This document shows, in pieces, positions 7,799 to 13,872 of a stretch of DNA of 19,835 nucleotides; the first letter of the stretch is position 1, and the number at the start of each line of letters is the position of its first letter. The stretch covers positions 1 to 19,835 of the forward strand of contig CANEHP010000020.1 in assembly GCA_947427325.1 (NCBI GenBank). The letters run 5' to 3'. Origin of the DNA: an uncultured Clostridia bacterium. Lineage in GTDB: Bacteria; Bacillota; Clostridia; Oscillospirales; Ruminococcaceae. A model generated the notes under the pieces. That model was given only the letters and a program-made list of their open reading frames with translations, was not told the DNA's origin and searched no databases. Both the position numbers and the translations under genes were made by a program.

Positions 7799-8374
7799 AT
7801 GAACAATTCAATTAAAAGACTGCTGCTGCCGCTGCTTATTGCGGCAACGGCGGTAATTACCTCCGCCTGTGCCGATGAGGGCGGCACAGGTACGGTCACT
7901 CCGCCCGAAAGCGGCACGGCTGTTACCGAAGCGGCAAGGACCACAGACGGAGCGGATACCCGGCACTCCGAGGACGCTAAGGAAACCGGCGGAGCTGAGG
8001 AAACCGCTGCCCAAACTCGGGAAGAAAGCGGCGAGGGGCTTTGGGCAGGTGCAAAATACACCGAGGATACCGAGGTGGGCGAGGGAAAGATTGCCATAAA
8101 GGTCAAGGTGACGGCAGGGGACAAGGCTGTAACGATCACAGTTCGCACGAATAATGAACATTTAGGCGGTGCTCTTGTTGAAAACGATCTTGTCACAGGT
8201 GACGAAAGCGAGTACGGCTTGTTCATAAAGTCGGTAAACGGGATTTTAGCCGATTATGACAAGGATCAGGCATGGTGGGCAATCTCCAAGGACGGAGAAA
8301 TGCTGATGACGGGAGCGGACAGCACGCCCATAGCCGACGGTGAAAGCTATGAGCTTACCTACACAAAGGGCTAA
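7799..8374 (+). CDS. DUF4430 lipoprotein, predicted cobalamin-capture partner of the ECF transporter
   Basis: 191 residues from ATG 7799. This start has AGAAGG at 7784-7790 and gives a clean lipoprotein signal (basic MNNSIKR, hydrophobic core, then TSAC with C24). An in-frame ATG at 7736 would add a second hydrophobic stretch and lacks a ribosome site. After the lipid cysteine comes a low-complexity T/E/A-rich linker (about 30-85). Then comes a DUF4430 domain (about 95-190) with the typical SEYGLFIKSVNGILADYD and AWWAISKDGE segments. DUF4430 is related to the C-terminal domain of transcobalamin/intrinsic factor. The upstream cobalamin riboswitch and the downstream ECF S gene point to surface capture of B12; direct binding is inference. 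Confidence 0.92.
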   Translation: MNNSIKRLLLPLLIAATAVITSACADEGGTGTVTPPESGTAVTEAARTTDGADTRHSEDAKETGGAEETAAQTREESGEGLWAGAKYTEDTEVGEGKIAIKVKVTAGDKAVTITVRTNNEHLGGALVENDLVTGDESEYGLFIKSVNGILADYDKDQAWWAISKDGEMLMTGADSTPIADGESYELTYTKG

Positions 8375-8903
8375 GCCTTTTTTAAGTCCCCTTGAGCTTG
8401 CGGTGTTTGCCGTTTTGGGGGCTTTAATGTACTGCTCCAAGGTAATAATGGAGTGGGCGCCCAACATTCACCTGCTGGGAATGTTTACTATGACCTATAC
8501 ACTTGCCTATCGGGCTAAGGGGCTTATACCCGTTTATGTCTATGTCTTTTTAAACGGACTTTTTTCGGGCTTTGCCGCATGGTGGCTTCCCTATCTGTAT
8601 ATCTGGACGGTTCTTTGGGGAGTTACAATGCTTTTGCCGAAAAAAATGCCCGATAAAATTGCGTTTTTTATTTATCCTGCGGTCTGTGCGCTGCACGGGT
8701 TGGCGTTCGGAACGCTTTACGCTCCCGCTCAGGCTTTGCTTTTCGGTTTGAGCTTTAAGCAAATTCCGGCGTGGATTGCGGCGGGGTTTGCCTTTGATGT
8801 AATTCATGCCGGGGGGAACTTTTTTGCGGGATTTTTAATTCTGCCTTTGGTAAAGCTGATACGAAGACTGGATAAGAGGGCGGGCAGAGCGCAGAGCAGA
8901 TAA
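8340..8903 (+). CDS. ECF transporter S component, CbrT-like (predicted cobalamin uptake)
   Basis: 187-residue integral membrane protein with about six hydrophobic helices. It resembles S components of energy-coupling-factor vitamin transporters. The stretch WAPNIHLLGMFTMTY, followed by VYVFLNGLFSGFAAWW and YLYIW, is like CbrT-type cobalamin S components. The energising EcfA/EcfT module is not in the window, which is usual for group II systems with a shared module. It overlaps the DUF4430 gene by 35 bp using GTG 8340; ATG 8349 (26-bp overlap) is equally possible. Either way translation is coupled. Control by the cobalamin riboswitch at 7449-7661 supports B12 as the substrate. Confidence 0.92.
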   Translation: MKAMSLPTQRAKPFLSPLELAVFAVLGALMYCSKVIMEWAPNIHLLGMFTMTYTLAYRAKGLIPVYVYVFLNGLFSGFAAWWLPYLYIWTVLWGVTMLLPKKMPDKIAFFIYPAVCALHGLAFGTLYAPAQALLFGLSFKQIPAWIAAGFAFDVIHAGGNFFAGFLILPLVKLIRRLDKRAGRAQSR

Positions 8904-8906
8904 ATT

Positions 8907-8924
8907 ATGAGAACAAGTTCTTAT
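8907..8924. repeat. Solo copy of the ATGAGAACAAGTTCTTA repeat end
   Basis: ATGAGAACAAGTTCTTA is identical to the right end of the 167-bp element at 11240-11256. It is itself a near palindrome (AGAAC-AA-GTTCT) and lies just after the stop of the ECF S gene. Confidence 0.6.
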
Positions 8925-8992
8925 ATGTTTTTCGCATAGTAAAAAATCGGCGCGGCTTCTCTGAAGGCTGATGTATTTCAACATAACTGCCC

Positions 8993-9077
8993 TGAAAGCA
9001 CGAATTTCAAAAAGCGGTTCGCAAAATGGTGAGAAGCGAGGCGGCTCATCATTTTGCGAATTTTGAAATTCCTTTCA
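8993..9077. repeat. 85-nt long imperfect hairpin (repeat or structured RNA)
   Basis: Nested arms: TGAAAG (8993-8998) with CTTTCA (9072-9077); GAATTTCAAAA (9002-9012) with TTTTGAAATTC (9061-9071); and TTCGCAAAATGGTGAG (9018-9033) with CTCATCATTTTGCGAA (9045-9060). There is one G-U pair, small bulges and an 11-nt loop, about 33 pairs in all. It is in the 336-bp gene-free stretch 8904-9239, which otherwise holds only the solo repeat end and the promoter of the next gene. No T-run follows, so it is not a standard terminator. Confidence 0.75.
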
Positions 9078-9174
9078 AATCAGTAAATTACCGCCAAGCT
9101 TCCCGGGAAAGCAAAAATCCGCTTTTTATCGTCTGCCTCGTTTCTTACAAATTTATTAAAAATTTAATCTTATA

Positions 9175-9203
9175 TTGACTTAACAGATGTAAATGTGTAT
9201 AAT
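9175..9203 (+). promoter_or_regulatory. Promoter of the SGNH hydrolase / DUF4358 unit
   Basis: TTGACT (9175-9180), a 17-bp spacer and TATAAT (9198-9203), 37 bp before the start codon at 9240. Confidence 0.82.
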
Positions 9204-9239
9204 ATAAAGGAAAATTATTACTGAAAAGGAGCAGCGCCA

Positions 9240-10091
9240 TTGGCTAAGAAAAAGAAAATCAGCGGACTGTCCGTATCCATAGTAGCATTAAATATAGTTA
9301 TAGTGGGTATTATAATTTTGCTTATTGTACTTATTTATCTTCATATAAAGGACGATAAAGGAAATCAAAGAGGTGAAATTACCACAACGCCTGAAATAAC
9401 AGCAGGCGAATCCAATATTACGGATATTACCCAAGGCTCGGATACACAAAGTGAAACTCACGTTACCGATATTGCAACAGAAGCTGAAACCCAAGCGGGC
9501 GATCCTGCTGTCGATCCTGTTGTATCAAATAACTATGATCCCGCTTTCTTCCAAAACGATTTGTTTATCGGCGACAGTATTTCCACAGGACTTTACTTAT
9601 ACAGCTTTTTGGATAAAAATAATGTTTTTGCCGAGGTAGGGCTTAACCCCGAATCGGCTTCCAAAAAGGAAATTGACGGCGTTACCTGCATTGAGAAGGC
9701 GCAGACTATGAATCCGAAGCATATTTACATTATGTTAGGTTCTAACGGCTTGGCATTTTTAGAGGCGGACTATATGGCAACCAAAATGACCGAGCTTATC
9801 GAAAAGCTTGAAACCGCCTGTCCCACTGCTCAGATTTGCATTATCTCAATTCCTCCCGTTACCAAGGAGCACGACGCCGAGGGCAGCGAAACTATGGCTA
9901 AGGTAAATGCCTATAACGGTGCGCTTAAATCCTTATGCAGCCAAGGCGGATATACATATATTGATATATGCTCCGTGCTTTTGGATAATGAGGGCTATTT
10001 TGCGGAAAAATATGCGGAAGCAGACGGCCTGCATTTTATGGGCAATACTTATAAAATACTTTTAAGCGCCGCTCAAAAGGCGGTACAATAA
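9240..10091 (+). CDS. Membrane-anchored SGNH/GDSL-type hydrolase
   Basis: 283 residues. A basic N-terminus (MAKKKK) and one hydrophobic helix at about 10-34 anchor the protein, with the rest outside the cell. A T/E/S-rich spacer (about 46-85) leads to an SGNH hydrolase domain (about 100-283). The blocks are complete: block I GDSIS (S113 nucleophile), block II Gly (G134 in EVGLN), block III GSNG (N169) and block V DGLHF (D262, H265). Such proteins are esterases or deacetylases acting on cell-wall or polysaccharide acyl groups; the substrate is not evident. The start is TTG 9240 with AAGGAG at 9226-9231, and no ATG serves better. The DUF4358 lipoprotein gene follows after 21 bp, a pairing that suggests a shared envelope role. 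Confidence 0.93.
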   Translation: MAKKKKISGLSVSIVALNIVIVGIIILLIVLIYLHIKDDKGNQRGEITTTPEITAGESNITDITQGSDTQSETHVTDIATEAETQAGDPAVDPVVSNNYDPAFFQNDLFIGDSISTGLYLYSFLDKNNVFAEVGLNPESASKKEIDGVTCIEKAQTMNPKHIYIMLGSNGLAFLEADYMATKMTELIEKLETACPTAQICIISIPPVTKEHDAEGSETMAKVNAYNGALKSLCSQGGYTYIDICSVLLDNEGYFAEKYAEADGLHFMGNTYKILLSAAQKAVQ

Positions 10092-10112
10092 AAACAAGGA
10101 AGGGACGACAAA

Positions 10113-10625
10113 ATGAAAATCAGAAGCATTATATCAACTGTATTGGTATCTGTAATTCTTTTTACAGGCTGCGGCAAAACAGAACAGGGCGGCAGTGCAA
10201 CCGAACAGGAAACAAAGCGGAATGACAATACCGTAAGCGTGACCGCTTCCGAGGTTGTAAAGGCTGTTTTATCGGAGGTATCTATCAATTCCTCTGTTGA
10301 AAAGGGAAAAGGGGATTTGGAAAACTATTACAGCGGACTGGATTTATCAACCGTTGAGGACGCCGCCTTTGCTCTTTGCGGTTCAGGCGCGCTTCCCGAT
10401 GAAATCGCAGTTATTAAGTGCAGTTCTTCAGAGGCGGCAAATAGTGCAAAAGAAGTCTTAAATTCACATTTGAATAAGCAAAAGGAATTGTTCGCTACCT
10501 ATACTCCCGATGAGATGTACAAGTTAGAGGGTGCAGTTATCTTTACTAAGGGAAATTATGCGGTTTATATTGCTCTCTCAGACAATGGTAAGGCTAAGTC
10601 CATTGTTGAAGGAAAGCTGGCTTAA
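10113..10625 (+). CDS. DUF4358-type lipoprotein
   Basis: 170 residues. The signal peptide is MKIRSIIST plus a hydrophobic core ending in LFTGC (lipidated C20). A short polar linker and an alpha/beta domain (about 42-170) follow. The pattern GSGALPDEIAVIKC, a helix of the type SAKEVLNSHLNKQKELFATY, TPDEMYKLEGAVIFTKGNYAVYIAL is that of DUF4358, a family of small surface lipoproteins of unknown function in clostridia. Strong ribosome site AAGGAAGGG at 10096-10104. It lies 21 bp after the SGNH hydrolase gene and is surely in its operon. A weak 6-bp stem at 10624-10650 after the stop might reduce read-through. Confidence 0.9.
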   Translation: MKIRSIISTVLVSVILFTGCGKTEQGGSATEQETKRNDNTVSVTASEVVKAVLSEVSINSSVEKGKGDLENYYSGLDLSTVEDAAFALCGSGALPDEIAVIKCSSSEAANSAKEVLNSHLNKQKELFATYTPDEMYKLEGAVIFTKGNYAVYIALSDNGKAKSIVEGKLA

Positions 10626-10707
10626 GGCAACGGCGCATACGGAATGCCTTGCAGCTTTTGCACAGATCGACTGATTTCAAATTAAAACGCTTGTCAGGAG
10701 AAGGGCA

Positions 10708-11079
10708 ATGATAGGAGAAAGTATTATTATAACCGCACTGCTGTTTATTATAGTAATGGCATTGCTTAAATCCAAAAGAAAAAAATGGGCGGTGGCGACT
10801 TTGCCCCTTATGCTTTTGCCTGCCGTAAACTCTTTGGCGAAGCCTTTTTGCGTGCTTGTTTTAAAAATAGACTTTACCTTTGTTATAGCGGTGTGGACTA
10901 TTCTTGTTGCGGTAATGGCTTCGTGTATCTGGACGGGGTTTCTTACCGCCACTCTGCTGAATAAGAGGAAAACAAGGCTGGCTTATCTTTTTGGCTGTAC
11001 CGCCTTTAATATTGTTTTAGCGGCGGCGTTTATGTGGGATCATTACCATGCCCTGGTAGGCGAGTTTACGTTTTTTTGA
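10708..11079 (+). CDS. Small hypothetical membrane protein
   Basis: 123 residues with about four hydrophobic helices (about 5-20, 28-52, 56-80 and 90-108) and basic loops (KSKRKK, NKRKTR). I recognise no family. ATG start with AGGAG at 10696-10700. It is 82 bp after the DUF4358 gene in the same direction, so it may be the last gene of that operon. Its end lies 11 bp before the 167-bp repeat element. Confidence 0.78.
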   Translation: MIGESIIITALLFIIVMALLKSKRKKWAVATLPLMLLPAVNSLAKPFCVLVLKIDFTFVIAVWTILVAVMASCIWTGFLTATLLNKRKTRLAYLFGCTAFNIVLAAAFMWDHYHALVGEFTFF

Positions 11080-11090
11080 ACGACCAAGAA

Positions 11091-11257
11091 TTAGAGCTTG
11101 TTCTCATAGGAATGGTGTGCGGATTTTCGAGCAAATTTTGTCGAGGACAAGGAAAAATTCCGCAGGAATACTCGTGTATTTCAAGAAATTTTGACGCAGT
11201 CATCGGCAAAATTTGCCGAAAAGATGCGTGCCAATTTCTATGAGAACAAGTTCTTAA
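11091..11257. repeat. 167-bp MITE-like element with GAACAAG-type inverted ends
   Basis: Terminal inverted repeats of about 30 bp: left CTTGTTCTCATAGGAAT (from 11096) and right ATTTCTATGAGAACAAG (11234-11250). They continue inward as GGTGTGC / GCGTGCC with mostly transition differences that keep G-U pairing. Inside are GCGGATTTT...AAAAATTCCGC and a small TCGGCAAA...TTTGCCGA palindrome. No reading frame has a ribosome site. The right end recurs alone at 8907-8924. With the next element and the terminator it fills the gene-free stretch 11080-11511. Confidence 0.75.
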
Positions 11258-11266
11258 ATCGAATCT

Positions 11267-11299
11267 ATATCAATCTCATAGTTTAAAAGGGATTGGTAT
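11267..11299. repeat. Degenerate mini element with AAGGGATTGGTAT end
   Basis: The right end AAAAGGGATTGGTAT (to 11299) is identical to the element end at 7401-7415. The left end ATATCAATCTC (11267-11277) is a degenerate form of ATACCAATCCC. It is a short derivative of the same family. Confidence 0.6.
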
Positions 11300-11304
11300 A
11301 AACT

Positions 11305-11342
11305 CAAAACCCGATTGGAAGTAAGACTCCGATCGGGTTTTG
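11305..11342. terminator. Hairpin terminator upstream of nrdD
   Basis: CAAAACCCGAT (11305-11315) pairs with ATCGGGTTTTG (11332-11342), extended by a few inner pairs (TGGA/TCCG). A-rich and T-rich flanks make it possibly bidirectional. It isolates the nrdD promoter from upstream transcription. Confidence 0.75.
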
Positions 11343-11399
11343 TGTAATATCAACAAAATCATATGGTAAAATTAGACAAGCATTATTCTGCCGTTCATA

Positions 11400-11428
11400 T
11401 TGACAAAAAGCAAAAAACGCAATATAAT
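11400..11428 (+). promoter_or_regulatory. Consensus promoter of nrdD
   Basis: TTGACA (11400-11405), exactly 17 bp, then TATAAT (11423-11428). This is a perfect sigma-A promoter. The expected transcript start is near 11435, giving a leader of about 77 nt. Confidence 0.88.
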
Positions 11429-11464
11429 ATATAATGTCGCATTAAACAATACTATATATTGTGA
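11417..11464 (+). promoter_or_regulatory. Paired NrdR boxes over the nrdD promoter
   Basis: Box 2, ATACTATATATTGTGA (11449-11464), matches the NrdR consensus acaCwAtATaTwGtgt at 14 of 16 positions. Box 1, ACGCAATATAATATAT (11417-11432), is weaker (about 12 of 16) and covers the -10. Their starts are 32 bp apart, about three helical turns, as is usual for NrdR pairs. This predicts repression of nrdD by the ATP/dATP-sensing NrdR. Confidence 0.65.
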
Positions 11465-11511
11465 ACCCATAATGCGGATTATTATGCAAAAGGAAATATC
11501 GGAGGGTATAA

Positions 11512-13782
11512 ATGATTACAAAAATCCAAAAAAGAGACGGAAGAACGGTACCGTTCAGTGTAGATAAAATCACTGACGCTATATACAAGGCTGCAAGAGC
11601 CGTGGGCGGCAACGATTATGAATCTGCGGAAAATCTTGCGGAAAAGGTTTGCGAAATGCTGGAAAAGGAAAATTTTAACAGCGCTAACCCTCCTACCGTT
11701 GAACATGTTCAGGATACCGTTGAAAAGGTGCTTGTGGAAAACGGCCACGCCAGGACCGCAAAGGCGTATATCCTTTACCGTGCGGACAGAACACGCATTC
11801 GTGAAATGAATACGGGGCTGATGAGGATTTATGAGGATCTTACCTTTAAGCCTGCCATAGAAAGCGATATGAAGCGTGAAAACGCAAATATAGACGGCGA
11901 TACCGCCATGGGTACAATGCTGAAATACGGCTCGGAGGGCGCAAAGCAGTTTAACGAAATGTACGTGCTTCCTCCCGAGCAGTCCAAGGCGCATATTGAC
12001 GGAGATATACATATCCACGATTTGGACTTTTTCACCCTTACCACCACCTGTTGTCAGATAGATTTGATAAAGCTCTTTCATAACGGTTTTTCAACGGGTC
12101 ACGGCATACTGAGAGAACCCAATAACATAGGCAGCTATTCCGCATTGGCGTGTATTGCGATTCAGAGCAATCAGAACGATCAGCACGGCGGACAGTCTAT
12201 CCCCAACTTTGATTACGCCATGGCGGAGGGAGTTAAAAAGACCTATAAGCAGCTTTATATAAAGAATATTATAAGAGGCGTGGGCTTTGAAATGGGCAGA
12301 ACCGATCTTGAAGAAATCGAAAGGTCGGTAAAAGCCTATGCCGATAAGCTGGCAGAGGAGGGGCTTATTCCCGAATTGTCCGATAAAAACGGCTTCTGCG
12401 CAAAGGAAAAGCCTTTTCTTGCCGAAATTATGGGCGACGAAAAGGCGGCGGGAAACATACAGGAGCTTGCCAAAAAATTAACCTTTAAGGAAACGGACAG
12501 AGCCACTTATCAGGCAATGGAGGCTCTTGTTCACAACCTTAACACCATGAACAGCCGTGCGGGAGCGCAAACGCCCTTCAGCTCCATCAACTACGGTACG
12601 GACACCAGCATTGAGGGTCAGATGGTCATTAAAAATATCCTTTTGGCGGAGGAAGCGGGCTTGGGCAACGGCGAAACTCCCATATTCCCGATCCATATTT
12701 TCAAGGTAAAGGAGGGTATTAATTATAACGAGGGCGATCCTAACTACAATCTGTTCAAGCTGGCGTGCAGGGTAAGCGCAAAGCGTTTGTTCCCCAACTT
12801 CTCCTTTATTGACGCACCCTTTAATTTACAGTACTATAAGCCGGGCGATTATAACACCGAAATAGCGTATATGGGCTGCCGCACCCGTGTTATCGGCAAC
12901 GTTTACGATCCCTCAAGGGAAATCGTAACGGGCAGAGGAAATTTAAGCTTTACCTCCGTTAATCTTCCCCGCCTTGCGATTCTTGCGGAGCATGATGTGG
13001 TCAAATTCTTTGAGCTTTTGGAGGACAGAATGAATTTAGTAGTGGATCAGCTTAAATACCGCTACAAAATCCAAGCTCAGAAAAAGGTGAAAAACTATCC
13101 CTTCCTTATGGGACAGGGAGTGTGGATAGATTCCGATAAGCTCGGAATCGACGACAGCGTTGAGGAGATTTTAAAGCACGGTACGCTTTCCATGGGCTTT
13201 ATCGGACTTGCAGAGTGCTTAAAGGCGCTTATCGGCGTACATCACGGTGAAAGCGCAGAGGCGCAGGAGCTGGGACTTCGCATTGTGGGAAGAATGCGCC
13301 AAAGAATGGACGAGGAAAGCGAAAGAACGGGTATGAATTTCTCTCTTCTCGCTACTCCCGCCGAGGGTCTTTCGGGCACCTTTATCAGAAAGGACCAGAA
13401 GCGCTTCGGTGAAATAAAGGGAATCACCGACAGAGAGTATTATACAAATTCCTTCCATATTCCCGTATACCATAAAATCGACGCATTTTCAAAAATCAAG
13501 CTGGAAGCGCCCTATCATGCGTTTACAAACGCAGGGCATATCAGCTATATTGAGCTTGACGGAGATCCTCTGCAAAATCTTGACGCCTTTGAGCAGGTTA
13601 TCCGCTGTATGAAGGAAAGCGGCGTAGGCTACGGTTCTATCAATCACCCCGTCGACCGCGATTCCGTTTGCGGATATACGGGAATTATAGGCGATATCTG
13701 CCCCAAGTGCGGCAGAAGAGAGGAAGAACACGCCGTTTCAAAGGAGAGAGTCAAGAGAATTATTCCCGACTGCTGCAAATAA
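11512..13782 (+). CDS. nrdD: Anaerobic (class III) ribonucleoside-triphosphate reductase homologue, apparently lacking the glycyl-radical loop
   Basis: Reduces ribonucleoside triphosphates to dNTPs under anoxia. 756 residues. The N-terminal ATP-cone is at about 1-95. The barrel domain holds the radical-cysteine motif AYMGCRTRV (C456), with GRGNLSFTSVNLPR after it, and the GYGSINHPVD region at 706-715. The C-terminus has a reduced zinc region (C720 in SVCGYTG, then C730 and C733 in CPKCG). It then reaches ERVKRI (745-750), which aligns with the ERIRRI that precedes the radical glycine (RITGY or RVCGY) in family members, but ends IPDCCK-stop. No nearby frame restores the loop. The motif VCGY at 719-722 resembles RVCGY but sits where the zinc site belongs. 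nrdG is not adjacent. ATG start with GGAGG before it (11500-11506 region); promoter and NrdR boxes upstream. Confidence 0.95.
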   Translation: MITKIQKRDGRTVPFSVDKITDAIYKAARAVGGNDYESAENLAEKVCEMLEKENFNSANPPTVEHVQDTVEKVLVENGHARTAKAYILYRADRTRIREMNTGLMRIYEDLTFKPAIESDMKRENANIDGDTAMGTMLKYGSEGAKQFNEMYVLPPEQSKAHIDGDIHIHDLDFFTLTTTCCQIDLIKLFHNGFSTGHGILREPNNIGSYSALACIAIQSNQNDQHGGQSIPNFDYAMAEGVKKTYKQLYIKNIIRGVGFEMGRTDLEEIERSVKAYADKLAEEGLIPELSDKNGFCAKEKPFLAEIMGDEKAAGNIQELAKKLTFKETDRATYQAMEALVHNLNTMNSRAGAQTPFSSINYGTDTSIEGQMVIKNILLAEEAGLGNGETPIFPIHIFKVKEGINYNEGDPNYNLFKLACRVSAKRLFPNFSFIDAPFNLQYYKPGDYNTEIAYMGCRTRVIGNVYDPSREIVTGRGNLSFTSVNLPRLAILAEHDVVKFFELLEDRMNLVVDQLKYRYKIQAQKKVKNYPFLMGQGVWIDSDKLGIDDSVEEILKHGTLSMGFIGLAECLKALIGVHHGESAEAQELGLRIVGRMRQRMDEESERTGMNFSLLATPAEGLSGTFIRKDQKRFGEIKGITDREYYTNSFHIPVYHKIDAFSKIKLEAPYHAFTNAGHISYIELDGDPLQNLDAFEQVIRCMKESGVGYGSINHPVDRDSVCGYTGIIGDICPKCGRREEEHAVSKERVKRIIPDCCK

Positions 13783-13817
13783 AACAAAAGAACAACACTA
13801 AAGAACGACGTTATGGT

Positions 13818-13853
13818 AAAACCGCACGGGATTAAAGCCTTGTGCGGTTTTTT
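13818..13853 (+). terminator. Rho-independent terminator of nrdD
   Basis: AAAACCGCAC (13818-13827) pairs with GTGCGGTTTT (13842-13851), with a 14-nt loop and a T-run at 13848-13853. Any reading-frame start before about 13855 for the next gene would lie inside this structure. Confidence 0.9.
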
Positions 13854-13872
13854 AAAGGCTCATGAGGGAAAT

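Noticed and set aside
7711..8226. 171-codon minus-strand ORF opposite the DUF4430 gene
   Set aside because: A shadow of GC-biased codons; low-complexity Ser/Pro/Ala translation and no ribosome site.
8907..8924. SOS (LexA) box suggested by GAAC...GTTC
   Set aside because: The half-sites are separated by 2 bp; the Gram-positive LexA box needs 4. It is better explained as the tip of the 167-bp repeat family.
11034..11243. 69-codon ORF across the 167-bp repeat
   Set aside because: Overlaps the end of the small membrane gene and consists mostly of repeat DNA; no ribosome site.
13813..13872. N-terminal extension of the lipase gene, which in frame reads KALCGFLK, faintly like the glycyl-radical motif RVCGYLG and in frame with nrdD after its stop
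   Set aside because: The DNA is a clear rho-independent terminator hairpin and the glycine spacing is wrong. The good start and ribosome site are at 13873. I treat the resemblance as chance.
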